From assembly GCF_900105535.1 (NCBI RefSeq), contig NZ_LT629779.1:2108001-2172000 (forward strand): 64,000 nucleotides of DNA, in the 5' to 3' direction. Shown here in pieces: positions 35,177-44,329 of the stretch. The position numbers were made by a program, and so were the translations under genes. The DNA is from Pseudarthrobacter equi. GTDB taxonomy: Bacteria > Actinomycetota > Actinomycetes > Actinomycetales > Micrococcaceae. The first letter of the stretch is position 1. Each line of letters begins with the position of its first letter. The notes under the pieces were generated by a model. It was not told where the DNA came from and did not search any database. It saw nothing but the letters and a program-made list of their open reading frames with translations.

Positions 35177-36426
35177 TGCCCGAAGAGCGCCCCCAAGAAC
35201 CCCCGGCCGCCCCTGCAGCTGCCGCCGCAGTGTCTGGACCGGCGTCGGACCTTCCCCCGGCACCGGCCTACGGACACCGTTCCGTGGCCGAGGTGCTGAC
35301 CAGCGCCGCAGCCAGCCTCGGAATCGGCGGGTTTGAGAACACGCTGAAGCTGCCGCCGTCGCAACGGGTCTGCGTTGTGGTGGCGGACGGCCTGGGCCGG
35401 AACCTGCTCAAGCAGAAGTCCGCCCACACGCCGTTCCTCCGCTCGGTCATCCAGGCGGGGCAGGGAGAGGTCCCCGTATGGATCGACTCCGCGTTTCCTT
35501 CCACCACCGCCGCAGCCCTGTCCAGCCTTGGCACCGGCCTGCCGCCCGGCCAGCACGGCATGGTGGGCTACGACGTCCTCGATCCGCAGCAGGACAAGGT
35601 GGTCAACCTGCTGGGGAACTGGGACCCGGGAGTGGACCCCAACGACTGGCAGCCCCACCCCACGGTGCTCGAACGGGCGGCCGAACATGCCGACGTCACC
35701 ACCATCAGCCTGCCCCAGTTCGCGGATTCGCCTATGACCCGCGCAGCCTTGCGCGGCGGGCGGTTCATCTCCGGCACCACGTCCCATGCGCGTACCGCGT
35801 CCGCCGCGGATGCCATGTCCGGCAGCGGGCCCTCGCTGATGTACTTCTACCTGAACGAACTGGACAAAGCCGGGCACCGCTACGGCTGCCAGTCCCAGCA
35901 GTGGGAACACCAGCTCGAGGAACTCGACGCCACCGTCAAGCGGCTCAGCACCTCGCTTCCGGCCGGGACCACCATTCTCCTGACCGCTGACCACGGAATG
36001 CTGGACGTGCCGGAACCGCACCGGATCGATTACTCCGCCGAGCCCGCCCTGGTGGAAGGCGTACGGCACACCGCAGGCGAACCCCGCATGGTCCACCTCT
36101 ACCTCGAAGAGTCCGCCGGAACAGCGGGCCGGGACCGGGTGCTCACCGCATGGCGGAACCGCTTCGGCAGCAAGGTCTGGGCTTTCACCCGGGACGAAGC
36201 TGTGGCCGCCGGGCTCTTCGGTGCGGTGCGGCCCGCCGTCGAAGGCAGGATCGGCGACGTGATGATCGCAGCGCGGGATTCCCTGGCGCTCTACGACACC
36301 CGGCGCAGCCGCCCCACCGCCATGGAAGTGGTGGGCCAGCACGGGTCGCTGACCAAGGCGGAGCGCGAAGTTCCGCTGCTCTGCCTCACCGCCGGCGGCG
36401 GCAAGGATGGCCGCCGCCGTGGCTGA
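35176..36426 (+). CDS. alkaline phosphatase superfamily / nucleotide pyrophosphatase-phosphodiesterase family protein
   Basis: The 416-residue protein has the alkaline-phosphatase fold elements of the nucleotide pyrophosphatase group: a first metal aspartate in CVVVADGLGRN, the nucleophile threonine in DSAFPSTTAAALSSLG, and later metal ligands in LNELDKAGHRYG and TADHGMLD. It should hydrolyse phosphodiester or pyrophosphate bonds; the substrate is unknown. No signal peptide is seen and the first 35 residues are Ala/Pro-rich, which suggests a cytoplasmic enzyme. The ATG at 35176 shares a base with the upstream TGA. The next gene overlaps its 3' end by about 20 bp. Confidence 0.87.
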   Translation: MPEERPQEPPAAPAAAAAVSGPASDLPPAPAYGHRSVAEVLTSAAASLGIGGFENTLKLPPSQRVCVVVADGLGRNLLKQKSAHTPFLRSVIQAGQGEVPVWIDSAFPSTTAAALSSLGTGLPPGQHGMVGYDVLDPQQDKVVNLLGNWDPGVDPNDWQPHPTVLERAAEHADVTTISLPQFADSPMTRAALRGGRFISGTTSHARTASAADAMSGSGPSLMYFYLNELDKAGHRYGCQSQQWEHQLEELDATVKRLSTSLPAGTTILLTADHGMLDVPEPHRIDYSAEPALVEGVRHTAGEPRMVHLYLEESAGTAGRDRVLTAWRNRFGSKVWAFTRDEAVAAGLFGAVRPAVEGRIGDVMIAARDSLALYDTRRSRPTAMEVVGQHGSLTKAEREVPLLCLTAGGGKDGRRRG

Positions 36427-37150
36427 ACTCGTCTTTTTCTCCGGCACGATGGACTGCGGAAAGTCCACCCTCGCGTTGCAGATGGACCACAACCACCGGG
36501 TCCGAGGCCGTGGCGGAGTACGGTTCAGCCGGAACGACCGTGCCGGCGAATCACGCATCTCCAGCCGACTGGGCCTGGAAACCGACGCCGTAGAGGTGGT
36601 GGACGGCACGGACTTCTGGGAGGAAGTCATGCGCCGGCGGACCCACGGCCAGCGCGTCGACTACCTCATCTGCGACGAAGCGCAGTTCTACACGCCCGAG
36701 CAGGTGGAGCAGCTCGCCAAAGTGGTGGATGAGATCGACGTGGATGTTTTCGCGTTCGGGATCACTGCGGACTTCCGGACCAGGCTGTTTCCGGGCTCGC
36801 AGCGGCTGATCGAACTCGCTGACCGCGTCCAGGTCCTGCAGGTTGAGGCTTTGTGCTGGTGCGGGCGCCGCGCTACGCACAACGCCAGGACGGTCGACGG
36901 CGTCATGGTCACCGAGGGTGCCCAGGTGGTGGTGGGCGACGTGGACATGGCAGTGGACGGAGCCGTGGCTGTGGCCGGCCACCACGTCCCGGTGGTGGGG
37001 TACGAGACCCTCTGCCGGCGGCACTTCATGCGCCGTGTCACCGCCCATGGGGCCAACCTGATGGCGGAGCAGGACCAGCTCCTGCCGTTCGACGTTGATG
37101 CATGCCTCTGGCACGGATCCGGGGGACCGGCCGCGGGGACCGGGGCCTAG
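36407..37150 (+). CDS. tdk: thymidine kinase
   Basis: The 247-residue protein is a type II thymidine kinase that phosphorylates thymidine for salvage. It has the P-loop GTMDCGKST (residues 13-21), the Walker B-like DEAQF near residue 90, and a lasso/zinc region with CWCGRRATHNAR and the later CRRHF that supply zinc cysteines. The ATG at 36407 overlaps the phosphodiesterase gene; GTG at 36419 is an alternative start that begins closer to the first beta strand. It is coupled to the DUF5998-phosphodiesterase unit. Arthrobacter-type genomes carry this gene in the same neighbourhood. Confidence 0.92.
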   Translation: MAAAVAELVFFSGTMDCGKSTLALQMDHNHRVRGRGGVRFSRNDRAGESRISSRLGLETDAVEVVDGTDFWEEVMRRRTHGQRVDYLICDEAQFYTPEQVEQLAKVVDEIDVDVFAFGITADFRTRLFPGSQRLIELADRVQVLQVEALCWCGRRATHNARTVDGVMVTEGAQVVVGDVDMAVDGAVAVAGHHVPVVGYETLCRRHFMRRVTAHGANLMAEQDQLLPFDVDACLWHGSGGPAAGTGA

Positions 37151-37262
37151 CTATTTCTGTTGGCGTTCCCGGATTCGGAACTTGGACCGCCCCGAGTGTG
37201 GTCCGTCGGAGGTGGCTGCGCGTACCGGCATCAATGTCAGACCCTCGCGCGATGATGTCTAT

Positions 37263-39395
37263 ATGGGAAACGCAGGCGTTGGAGCAGCAGCGATGGAGAG
37301 TCTTCGGGCCTCTGTTGCTGGCCTCGACGCCCTGTTCCTTGAGGACTCATGGCTTGAGGGTGAACCCTGTGCGGGCAGTCTGGACCTGGCGGGGACCGGT
37401 TCTGACGTCCTCGTTGGTCCGGGTGGCACGGGCGCGGCCGGTGTCTCCGGTTCCATTCTTACCGGTGTTGATGTGTTGGAGCGGAGGTCGGAGCTGCGGC
37501 TGCAGCGGCTGGCGCTCTGGAAGCATTTGGAGGCCCAGGCCGCGGCCGGAATGGCAGCGGACGCCGCGGATTTCGCGGAGTTCCAGGAGGCGATGACACC
37601 GCCGGAGGCCACAGGGTCGGAGCGGGCGTTTGTGGAGATGTCCACGACGGCGGAGGTCGCCGGGGTCCTGACGCTCAGCCCGGGCGCCGCCTCAGCGTTC
37701 ATCAGCCAATCCCGCAAAGTCTGTGCGATGCCGACGGTCGCGGCCGCACTGGCGGCGGGTGCGGTGTCGTGGCGGCATGCGGTGATCGTGGCCGACGAAA
37801 CCGACTGCCTCGCCGCCGAGGGGGCCGAGGCGTTGGTGGCGCATTTCTTCGACCCGGACGCCCCCAACCGTGCCCGGGGGTCTGCGCCCGGTGACCTGGT
37901 GGCGCACCTGTTCCGCCGGAAAGTCAGGACCTGGCGCGAACGCAGCTACCCCGCCTCCGTTGCAATCCGGCATGCGAAGTGTGTGGCGGAGCGGCGGATG
38001 GAATACCGCCCCGGCGCCGACGGGATGGCAACAATTACCCTGATCCTGCCCGGGGACACCGCCTGCGCCATCTGGAACAAGACCACCGCCATCGCCCGCG
38101 GCCTCCAGGGACCGCGAGAGACCCGCACCCTCACCCAGTTGCGGCCGGACGTCGCCGCCGCGCTCCTCTTGAGCGCCCACACCGGGGCCGCTGCCACAGG
38201 CCGGTCCATCGATGGCCAGGAAACCGGCGCCGGGACCGACCCATACTTCGTTGACCTCAGCAAGATCCCCGCGCCGAAAGCCGACGTGCTGGTCACCATT
38301 CCGATATTTACAATGTTGGGCAGCACTGACGAACCGGCTGACCTCGACGGATACGGGCCCATCCCGGCAGCGATGGCCCGCAAACTCGTCGCCGACGGGG
38401 CGGCCTCGTTTTACCGGGTCCTCGTCGACCCCCGTACCGGTGCGCCGCTGGAGATTGGCAGGACCAGTTACCGGCTGTCGGAGGCGATGAAACGCTGGAT
38501 CAGGATGCGCGACGGACACTGCACGTTCCCCGGCTGCACCAACCCCACCGACCACCTCACCGCCTGGCAACACCACGGCACAACAGGAGTCAGCAACCTG
38601 GCACAACTCTGCCCGAAACATCACCGCCTCAAACACAACAGCGCCTGGAACCCCACACCCGCCACCACAACCGAACCACCCGGCTGGACCTCACCCACCG
38701 GCCGCCACTACCCGGGCCAACACCCCGACCCCCAACCACCACACTGGCCACCCGCACTCTCTGAACTGGCACCGGACAGGGCGCTGAATGAAGACACTGG
38801 CGCGGCCGGAGACTCTGGCGTGACCGGAGACCTCACTCCGGGCGGCGACGCTGGCGCGGCCGGGGAGCCACGCGCCACCGGAGACGTCCGCGAGGCTGGA
38901 GAACTTACGACGGCTAGAGACTCTGAGGCGACTGGGGACTTTGGTGCGGCTGAAGTGTTTGCCTCCACCGGGGACTTTGGTGCGGGCGACGAACCTGGCC
39001 TGACCGGGGAGCCGCGCGTGGGGGGAGAACTGGCGGTGTGCAGCGACGTTATCTTGAAGGGCGGGACTGACGCGGTCGAAAGAATGGCCAGTGCACAGGA
39101 GCCGGTAGAGCAAACGCGCGGGGAACTGCCTGAGGGAACGATTGTCAACGGATCAGCTGAAACGCAATGGTCGTTGGAGGAGCAGATTCTTGCCGGCATT
39201 GCAGTCTTTCCGGAACACCTGCTCGCGGACCCACCTGACGACGAGTCACTCGACGGAGAACTCCTCGGTGGGGACCTCATCGAACCCGGCGATCTCTCCC
39301 CGGACGATCCGCTGTGGGACGCCTTCTACGCGACACCCTTCATACTGCCCGCTGATCCATGGGGAAGCCGGACAGACTGGTTGCTGCACGCCTAA
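37263..39395 (+). CDS. DUF222/HNH endonuclease domain protein (13E12 repeat family)
   Basis: The 710-residue protein has a DUF222 region (about 55-390) followed by an HNH nuclease motif (about 418-458; CTFPGCTNPTDHLTAWQHH, then LCPKHHRLKH). This is the mycobacterial REP13E12-like family, which is multicopy and linked to mobile DNA; the role is unknown. The last 230 residues form an unusual tail. It is first a degenerate Gly/Asp/Ala/Thr repeat (about 510-590), then an acidic segment ending in Trp and aromatic residues. Such a tail is not part of the family core. The ATG at 37263 has GATGAT 6 nt before it and no Shine-Dalgarno. The 112 bp upstream contain no other gene. Confidence 0.87.
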   Translation: MGNAGVGAAAMESLRASVAGLDALFLEDSWLEGEPCAGSLDLAGTGSDVLVGPGGTGAAGVSGSILTGVDVLERRSELRLQRLALWKHLEAQAAAGMAADAADFAEFQEAMTPPEATGSERAFVEMSTTAEVAGVLTLSPGAASAFISQSRKVCAMPTVAAALAAGAVSWRHAVIVADETDCLAAEGAEALVAHFFDPDAPNRARGSAPGDLVAHLFRRKVRTWRERSYPASVAIRHAKCVAERRMEYRPGADGMATITLILPGDTACAIWNKTTAIARGLQGPRETRTLTQLRPDVAAALLLSAHTGAAATGRSIDGQETGAGTDPYFVDLSKIPAPKADVLVTIPIFTMLGSTDEPADLDGYGPIPAAMARKLVADGAASFYRVLVDPRTGAPLEIGRTSYRLSEAMKRWIRMRDGHCTFPGCTNPTDHLTAWQHHGTTGVSNLAQLCPKHHRLKHNSAWNPTPATTTEPPGWTSPTGRHYPGQHPDPQPPHWPPALSELAPDRALNEDTGAAGDSGVTGDLTPGGDAGAAGEPRATGDVREAGELTTARDSEATGDFGAAEVFASTGDFGAGDEPGLTGEPRVGGELAVCSDVILKGGTDAVERMASAQEPVEQTRGELPEGTIVNGSAETQWSLEEQILAGIAVFPEHLLADPPDDESLDGELLGGDLIEPGDLSPDDPLWDAFYATPFILPADPWGSRTDWLLHA
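38788..39035 (+). repeat. degenerate coding repeat in the tail of the HNH protein
   Basis: About ten imperfect units of 7-9 codons encode variants of the pattern Thr/Ala-Gly-Asp/Glu-x-Gly/Arg-Ala/Val. At the DNA level the units share GG-AGAC and GGCG-CC blocks but are too diverged to count exactly by eye. Confidence 0.45.
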
Positions 39396-39495
39396 TAGCC
39401 GCCAGTCCCGCAGGGACCCTGCACAGCACAAGTCGAACTTTTGCCGCTGCATATTCGAAGTCCCCGGTGAAAACCGGAGGAGCTGCTATATACCG

Positions 39496-40881
39496 CTATT
39501 CGCTGCGGGTGCCGAAAACAATCTCGTCCCACGACGGGACGCTGGACCGCTTGGGGCGGGAAGGCTGGCGCTCGGGCGCCTCGGCTTCCGGCGACTGCCC
39601 CTTCACGCTGGACTGGCCGTCGTCGTTCCTCGACGCGAACCGGCGCTGGCCGCCGCCCAGCAGCTCGTCCAACCCTGCATTAGTACTGCTGTCACGCCCG
39701 GAGGGAGCGTCGTTGGAGGGCGTGTCAGCCGGGCGTTCCGGAGCGGACTGGCTGTCCTGCTGGGATGCGCTGCTCTGCGGGGACGCGACGATGGTGACCT
39801 CGCGCGTTTCCGTGCTGACGCCTTCGTGCAATCGGAGGACGTCATCCTCAACGTCACGGTGAGGCGGGATCAGGCTTAGCCGGGACAGCATGGAGGGCCT
39901 CGCATCACGGCGGCGGACGAAGGAATCGCCCTTTGCTGCGGGAGTATCCGGCTGGTCGTCCTGTTGCCCGTTGTCAGGTTCTTCGACGTCGGCCTCAGCC
40001 TCAGGTTCGGGGACAACCTCTGACGGCCGCGGGTGAGCCGCCGGTACCCCGTGGGTCAGGAGCATGGCAAGGGCATCATCCGAGTCCTCGTCGACGCCCA
40101 GGCGCTGGCCCCGGCGGGAACGGAGCATGTCCAGCAGCCCATCAGCTTCCTTGCCGGGCACTGCAACGACACCCTGCGGGCCAGTCCGCACCGCATCGGC
40201 GTCGGTTTCGAAATCGAATGGCCGGTCCGAGACGGCCGACAGGCGGCGGGCCGGAACTGGTCCATCCAGGGGCTCCAGTTCACTGAGCTGCTGGGCCCAG
40301 CGGTTGGTGTTCTGCAGTGCCTTCCGGACGGGGTTGAAAGTCCACGTGGCCGGCGGTTCCTCGCCGATACCGGCAGTGCCGTCAGTCTTTGCCTGGAAGC
40401 TTGCGGTGACGGTCCAGGTTCCGTCCTGCCTGCGCCAGGAGTCCCATTCCACTGATGAGGGGTCGATGCCGTGGGCGGTCAGCCGGTGCGACACCATCTC
40501 GTCCAAGGTGGCGGGGTTGTCGCCGAAAGCGGACCTGTATACGTCGTGGCCGGGGGAGGGCGTGGCTACTTCGACCTTGCGGGCCTGCTGCGCAATGTAT
40601 TCACGTTCGGCAAGGACCGGGCCTTCGTAGCGCTCAACTTTTGCAAGCGGCAGGCCGGAGAGTTCTGCGACATCGGCAGCCGTAGCGCCGGCACGGATCC
40701 GCGCCTGGATGTCCCGTGGGGACATCGGAATGGCGGGCCTTTCCGGCGTCGGCTTCGGAGCCGACCGGCCCGCTGTCCGGAGCGCTTCATCGATCGGCAG
40801 CCGGAACATCTCGCCGCCGGCCCCGCTCAACAGGAGGTGAGTCCCGTCGTCGTGCACGCCTACAAGCCGTAGATCCTGCAT
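39496..40881 (-). CDS. sepH: septation protein SepH
   Basis: The 461-residue protein has the DUF3071 N-terminal domain (MQDLRLVGVHDDGTHLLL, then SPRDIQARIRAGATAADVAELSGLPLAKVERYEGPVLAERE) with a helix-turn-helix-like element. A long acidic, Pro/Ser-rich linker follows, and a conserved C-terminal motif (RPKRSSVPSWDEIVFGTR). In Streptomyces, SepH binds FtsZ and stimulates its assembly during septation. The start has GGAGG about 8 nt upstream. The gene is downstream of the DUF3093 gene on the same strand, with a 192-bp gap that I could not fill with any coding sequence. Confidence 0.93.
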   Translation of the reverse strand: MQDLRLVGVHDDGTHLLLSGAGGEMFRLPIDEALRTAGRSAPKPTPERPAIPMSPRDIQARIRAGATAADVAELSGLPLAKVERYEGPVLAEREYIAQQARKVEVATPSPGHDVYRSAFGDNPATLDEMVSHRLTAHGIDPSSVEWDSWRRQDGTWTVTASFQAKTDGTAGIGEEPPATWTFNPVRKALQNTNRWAQQLSELEPLDGPVPARRLSAVSDRPFDFETDADAVRTGPQGVVAVPGKEADGLLDMLRSRRGQRLGVDEDSDDALAMLLTHGVPAAHPRPSEVVPEPEAEADVEEPDNGQQDDQPDTPAAKGDSFVRRRDARPSMLSRLSLIPPHRDVEDDVLRLHEGVSTETREVTIVASPQSSASQQDSQSAPERPADTPSNDAPSGRDSSTNAGLDELLGGGQRRFASRNDDGQSSVKGQSPEAEAPERQPSRPKRSSVPSWDEIVFGTRSE

Positions 40882-41073
40882 CCAAAATCCTCCACCCTGG
40901 CATCACTATCAATCGAAACTCTGCCACCCGGTGGGCGATATTTGCCTCAAGGGGCAGGGCGCGCCGCGATATTCCGGCCTTTCCGGCGATGCCACCGCGT
41001 TTCTATCCGAGAGCGACGGTCCCGGCGTTGTCAGCCGTTCCGTTCCCTGGCCCGCACAGGCGTAACTGACGTA

Positions 41074-41559
41074 TCAGTGGCGGGTGAGGGCCGCCGCGAG
41101 TTCTTCCGGGTGCCGCGTCGAGGTCAGCCAATAGGGCGTCTTGTCGGCAGGATCGGTGATCTCCACCTTGACTACGGGGTCGATCCACCCGCGGATGCAG
41201 AGGTAGGCCAGGCCGTTGAGCCTGGTGCCCCGTTCCGCCGTTGCTTCCCCGCCGCTGAAGTGTTCGACGGCGCCGACGAACTTGCGTTCGATGGTGGCGC
41301 GGCCGACGGTGAAGGTTTCCCCGGTGACCAGGAGGGTGGGTGTCGACAAGATCAGGAGTACCGCAATGATGACGAAAAGGACCACTGCCGCAGTGATGCC
41401 GGCGAACATGCTGATCGGTGCAAACACCAGGATCCCGGCTGCCGAGATCCCAGCTGCGATGATCCAGATCCACACGTTGGGCCAGAGCTTCTCCCTATAA
41501 GTGGCCGAAGACCCTGTAGACGGGCTGGGCGTGGGGGCAGGGGAGCTTGTTTCGGGCAT
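41074..41559 (-). CDS. DUF3093 family membrane protein
   Basis: The 161-residue protein has a Pro/Ser/Thr-rich N terminus (residues 1-20) and two membrane helices (about 28-47 and 50-70). A C-terminal soluble domain carries RGWIDPVVKVEITDPADKTPYWLTSTRHPEEL. This is the DUF3093 pattern, an actinobacterial family of unknown function adjacent to dut. The ATG at 41559 is preferred to a GTG 54 bases upstream because it begins the normal family length. No good Shine-Dalgarno is visible. The gene is divergent from dut, with 132 bp between. Confidence 0.85.
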   Translation of the reverse strand: MPETSSPAPTPSPSTGSSATYREKLWPNVWIWIIAAGISAAGILVFAPISMFAGITAAVVLFVIIAVLLILSTPTLLVTGETFTVGRATIERKFVGAVEHFSGGEATAERGTRLNGLAYLCIRGWIDPVVKVEITDPADKTPYWLTSTRHPEELAAALTRH

Positions 41560-41691
41560 AGGCCAAGCTTTCCACCTTTGCCGGGCTATTTCATCTTGGC
41601 GTGCAATCCGCACGTGCCGTTCACCCCGGCCACGGGCCTTCGCCCTTCAGGGCCCACCCTAGGTCTGATCCTGAGGCGCGGGTTAGAGTGA

Positions 41692-42219
41692 GTGACTGTG
41701 ACTGATCAACCCGCCACAGCAAATACCGTTTTCGACGAAGCGCCGGAACTTTCGGCCTCCGCTCCCACCCTGCAGGTCCAGCTGAAGATGCTGGATCCGG
41801 ACCTGGAAGCGCCCTCCTACGCCCATCCCGGCGACGCCGGCGCGGACCTCCGCGCGCGGCAGGACGTTACCCTGCAGCCCGGTGAGCGTCGGCTCGTCCC
41901 CACCGGGGTGGCCATTGCCCTTCCCGAGGGATTCGTCGCCCTGATCCACCCCCGTTCCGGCCTCGCAACCAAGCACGGCCTCACCATCGTCAACGCCCCG
42001 GGAACGGTCGACGCCGGCTACCGCGGCGAGATTTCGGTCACCCTCCTGAACACTGATGTGAGCCAGGCCATCGAGCTGCGGCGCGGCGATAGAATTGCCC
42101 AGATGGTCATCCAGCGCGTCGAGTATGCACAGTTCGTTCCAGTCACGGAATTGAGCGGGTCCGTGCGCGGCACCGGGGGCTTCGGCTCCACCGGCGGGTT
42201 CAATCAGCCCGGAGCCTGA
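41692..42219 (+). CDS. dut: dUTP diphosphatase
   Basis: The 175-residue trimeric dUTPase hydrolyses dUTP to dUMP. All five motifs are visible: [43 protein letters not shown] and the C-terminal [11 protein letters not shown]. Two GTG starts compete, at 41692 and 41698. TAGAGT at 41684-41689 is a likely -10, placing the transcription start near 41697, so the second GTG would give a leaderless message of 173 codons. A hairpin follows the stop. It heads the dut-DUF3710-OB-DUF3159 cluster, with a terminator after dut. Confidence 0.93.
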   Translation: MTVTDQPATANTVFDEAPELSASAPTLQVQLKMLDPDLEAPSYAHPGDAGADLRARQDVTLQPGERRLVPTGVAIALPEGFVALIHPRSGLATKHGLTIVNAPGTVDAGYRGEISVTLLNTDVSQAIELRRGDRIAQMVIQRVEYAQFVPVTELSGSVRGTGGFGSTGGFNQPGA

Positions 42220-42223
42220 TTCG

Positions 42224-42248
42224 GCCCGTGGCAGCTGGTGCCACGGGC
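42224..42248 (+). terminator. hairpin after dut
   Basis: A 10-bp perfect stem (42224-42233 and 42239-42248) with a GCTGG loop starts 5 bp after the dut stop codon, separating it from the DUF3710 gene. Confidence 0.65.
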
Positions 42249-42316
42249 AACGCAGTACGGCGACGGTACCTTCCAGGGCCGGACCGGAACTTTCACACTA
42301 AAGGAGAAACATCCTC

Positions 42317-43030
42317 ATGGCCTTTGGGTTCGGCAGGAAAGCCAAGACGGAGCAACCGGACGCACCGGACGGGTTGCTCGCTGACGATGCGCCCGCAGAC
42401 GGCGATGCGGAGGCAGTCGACCAGCGAGCCAACGGCCCCTTGGATGAGTCTGAAATCAGCAGCCGCGACGGTTATGTGGATCTCGGCGCCCTGCTGATCA
42501 CCCCCAGTGAGGGCCTCCAGCTCCGCCTCGAGGTTGAGGAAGCCACCCAGCGGGTCGTGGCAGTCACCCTGGACCTCAATGGATCCAGCCTGCAGCTGCA
42601 GGCCTTTGCCGCACCCAAGACCGAAGAGCTCTGGGAAGAAATCCGCACCCAGATCGGCCAGTCGGTCGGTGCGCAGGGCGGGCAGGTGGAGGACATCGAA
42701 GGACCCTTCGGAACAGAACTCGTGGCCAAGCTTCCTGCCGGGCTCCCCGACGGCAGCCAGGGATTCCGCGTGGCGCGCTTCATCGGCGTCGACGGACCCC
42801 GCTGGTTCCTTCGTGGCGTGCTCGGCGGACCTGCTGCGCTTGAACGTGACGCGGCCGAACCGCTCGAAGAACTGTTCCGGAAGGTGGTTGTGGTCCGCGG
42901 GGACAGCCCCATGCCCCCACGCGACCTCCTCCAGCTGCGCCTCCCCAAGGACGCAACCACCACACCGCCTCCGGGCGCTCCCAACCTCCAGGAGCCGGAA
43001 CGCGGCCCCGAAATCACCCAGATTGGCTGA
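42317..43030 (+). CDS. DUF3710 family protein
   Basis: The 237-residue protein has a charged N terminus (MAFGFGRKAKTEQ, then an acidic segment to about residue 45). A conserved core follows: DGYVDLGALLITP, GFRVARFIGVDGPRWFLRGVLGGPAA and SPMPPRDLLQLRLP. This is the DUF3710 family, actinobacterial and of unknown function. No membrane segment is seen. AAGGAGAAA lies upstream of the ATG. The next gene starts 4 bp after its stop, which suggests co-translation. Confidence 0.87.
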   Translation: MAFGFGRKAKTEQPDAPDGLLADDAPADGDAEAVDQRANGPLDESEISSRDGYVDLGALLITPSEGLQLRLEVEEATQRVVAVTLDLNGSSLQLQAFAAPKTEELWEEIRTQIGQSVGAQGGQVEDIEGPFGTELVAKLPAGLPDGSQGFRVARFIGVDGPRWFLRGVLGGPAALERDAAEPLEELFRKVVVVRGDSPMPPRDLLQLRLPKDATTTPPPGAPNLQEPERGPEITQIG

Positions 43031-43034
43031 AGCC

Positions 43035-43388
43035 ATGGGTGGGGGATCACCGGCGTCGCACGGCAGGGCTCCGGTTCCCCTGGACCAACTGCCGGACAAG
43101 GGGCGCGTTCTGTGCCAGGGCCGCATCGAGTCCGTCACCTATGTTCCAGCCGACCGGACGGCGGCCTTCAGCGCTATTGTCTCCGACTCCGGCGCCCTCC
43201 GTCCGGGATCCGGCCGTGCCAGCGCGGCAAGGGCGCGCCTCAGGGTCGTGTGGCTGGGCCGGCGCCGCGTTCCCGGCATTGAAGCCGGGACCGAACTCAA
43301 GCTCGAGGGCATGCTGTCCAGGAGCGAGGGGATGCCCACCATCTTCAACCCGCGCTACGAAATACTTTCCCACCAGGAGAACGAATGA
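43035..43388 (+). CDS. OB-fold nucleic acid-binding protein
   Basis: The 117-residue protein has an OB-fold pattern: GRVLCQGRIESVTYVP starting strand 1, FSAIVSDS, RLRVVWLGRRRVPGIEAGTELKLEGML, then a Pro-Arg-Tyr ending. OB-fold proteins bind single-stranded nucleic acid, and the corresponding M. tuberculosis gene is a conserved neighbour of dut. Function is not known in detail. It is linked to the upstream gene by a 4-bp gap and to the downstream gene by an ATGA overlap. Confidence 0.85.
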   Translation: MGGGSPASHGRAPVPLDQLPDKGRVLCQGRIESVTYVPADRTAAFSAIVSDSGALRPGSGRASAARARLRVVWLGRRRVPGIEAGTELKLEGMLSRSEGMPTIFNPRYEILSHQENE

Positions 43389-44245
43389 CCGCGCACCAGC
43401 CAGACCCGTCGCCCGGCGCGGCCCACCCTGACACCACCGGAAACTCCGGAGCTAACGGCGCGGAGGGCGGTCAGTCCCGCGCCACCAGGGACCAGGCCGG
43501 CAACTTCCCGGCCGACTACACCCGGGACAACGGCCCACGGGACGGCGGGGAGTCCTCGCCAATGGCAGGCTTGGCCGCCGACTACGCGGCCAAGGCTGGA
43601 CTGCACAGGACCGACGACGGGCGCGTTGACGTCCTGAAGAGCGCGGGCGGGGTCCAGGGCATTGCCGAGAGCATCCTGCCCGGGCTGGTGTTCCTCATTG
43701 CCTTCACCGTGACCCAGGACCTCACCCCGTCGCTGGTGGCGGCGCTGGCCTCCGCGGCGGTGTTCACTGTGGCGCGGCTCGTGCAGCGGCGGCCGCTGAC
43801 CCAGGCACTCGCCGGCGTTGTCGGCGTCGGCATTTCCGCGTGGCTTGCAAACACCACAGGTAAGGCCGAGGATTTCTACCTTCCCGGGTTCTTTACCAAC
43901 GGGGCGTACATCATTGCGATGGTGATCTCGATCTTCGTGAAATGGCCGGTTGCTGGGCTGCTGTTCGGTTTTATCCGCAATGAAGGGCTGGACTGGCGCA
44001 AGGATCCGGCCCGCGTTCGTGCCTACCAGCTGGGCACTTGGATCATTGTCGGCGTCCTGGCACTGCGGCTCCTGGTGCAGGTCCCGCTCTACCTGATGGG
44101 ACCGGACGGGCTCGCAGCCCTGGCGACCACGCGCCTGATCATGGGCGCCCCGCTGTACATCCTCGGCGTCTGGATCGCTTGGCTGGTCACCCGGCCCGCT
44201 GCCGCCGCGGATGCAGCAGGCAGCGAGACGCCCGCGAAAGACTAG
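43385..44245 (+). CDS. DUF3159 integral membrane protein
   Basis: The 286-residue protein has a disordered polar N terminus (residues 1-75) and about six membrane helices between residues 95 and 270. Family motifs are GGVQGIAESILPGLVFLIAF, ARVRAYQLGTWIIVGVLALRLLVQVPLYL and LGVWIAWLV. DUF3159 is an actinobacterial membrane family of unknown function. The ATG at 43385 overlaps the previous TGA by four bases. It faces the TrkA-type genes across an 84-bp convergent gap. Confidence 0.87.
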   Translation: MTAHQPDPSPGAAHPDTTGNSGANGAEGGQSRATRDQAGNFPADYTRDNGPRDGGESSPMAGLAADYAAKAGLHRTDDGRVDVLKSAGGVQGIAESILPGLVFLIAFTVTQDLTPSLVAALASAAVFTVARLVQRRPLTQALAGVVGVGISAWLANTTGKAEDFYLPGFFTNGAYIIAMVISIFVKWPVAGLLFGFIRNEGLDWRKDPARVRAYQLGTWIIVGVLALRLLVQVPLYLMGPDGLAALATTRLIMGAPLYILGVWIAWLVTRPAAAADAAGSETPAKD

Positions 44246-44329
44246 GCTCGCCGGGGTTTCCACCACCACGGGCCCTGTTCAGGCGGCCACCGCTGGCCCG
44301 GGCGGCTCACGCCACAGGTGCCGGCCCCG

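Noticed and set aside
37095..37262. N-terminal extension of the HNH protein from 37095
   Set aside because: It overlaps the end of thymidine kinase in another frame and has no family similarity; the start at 37263 has a fitting -10.
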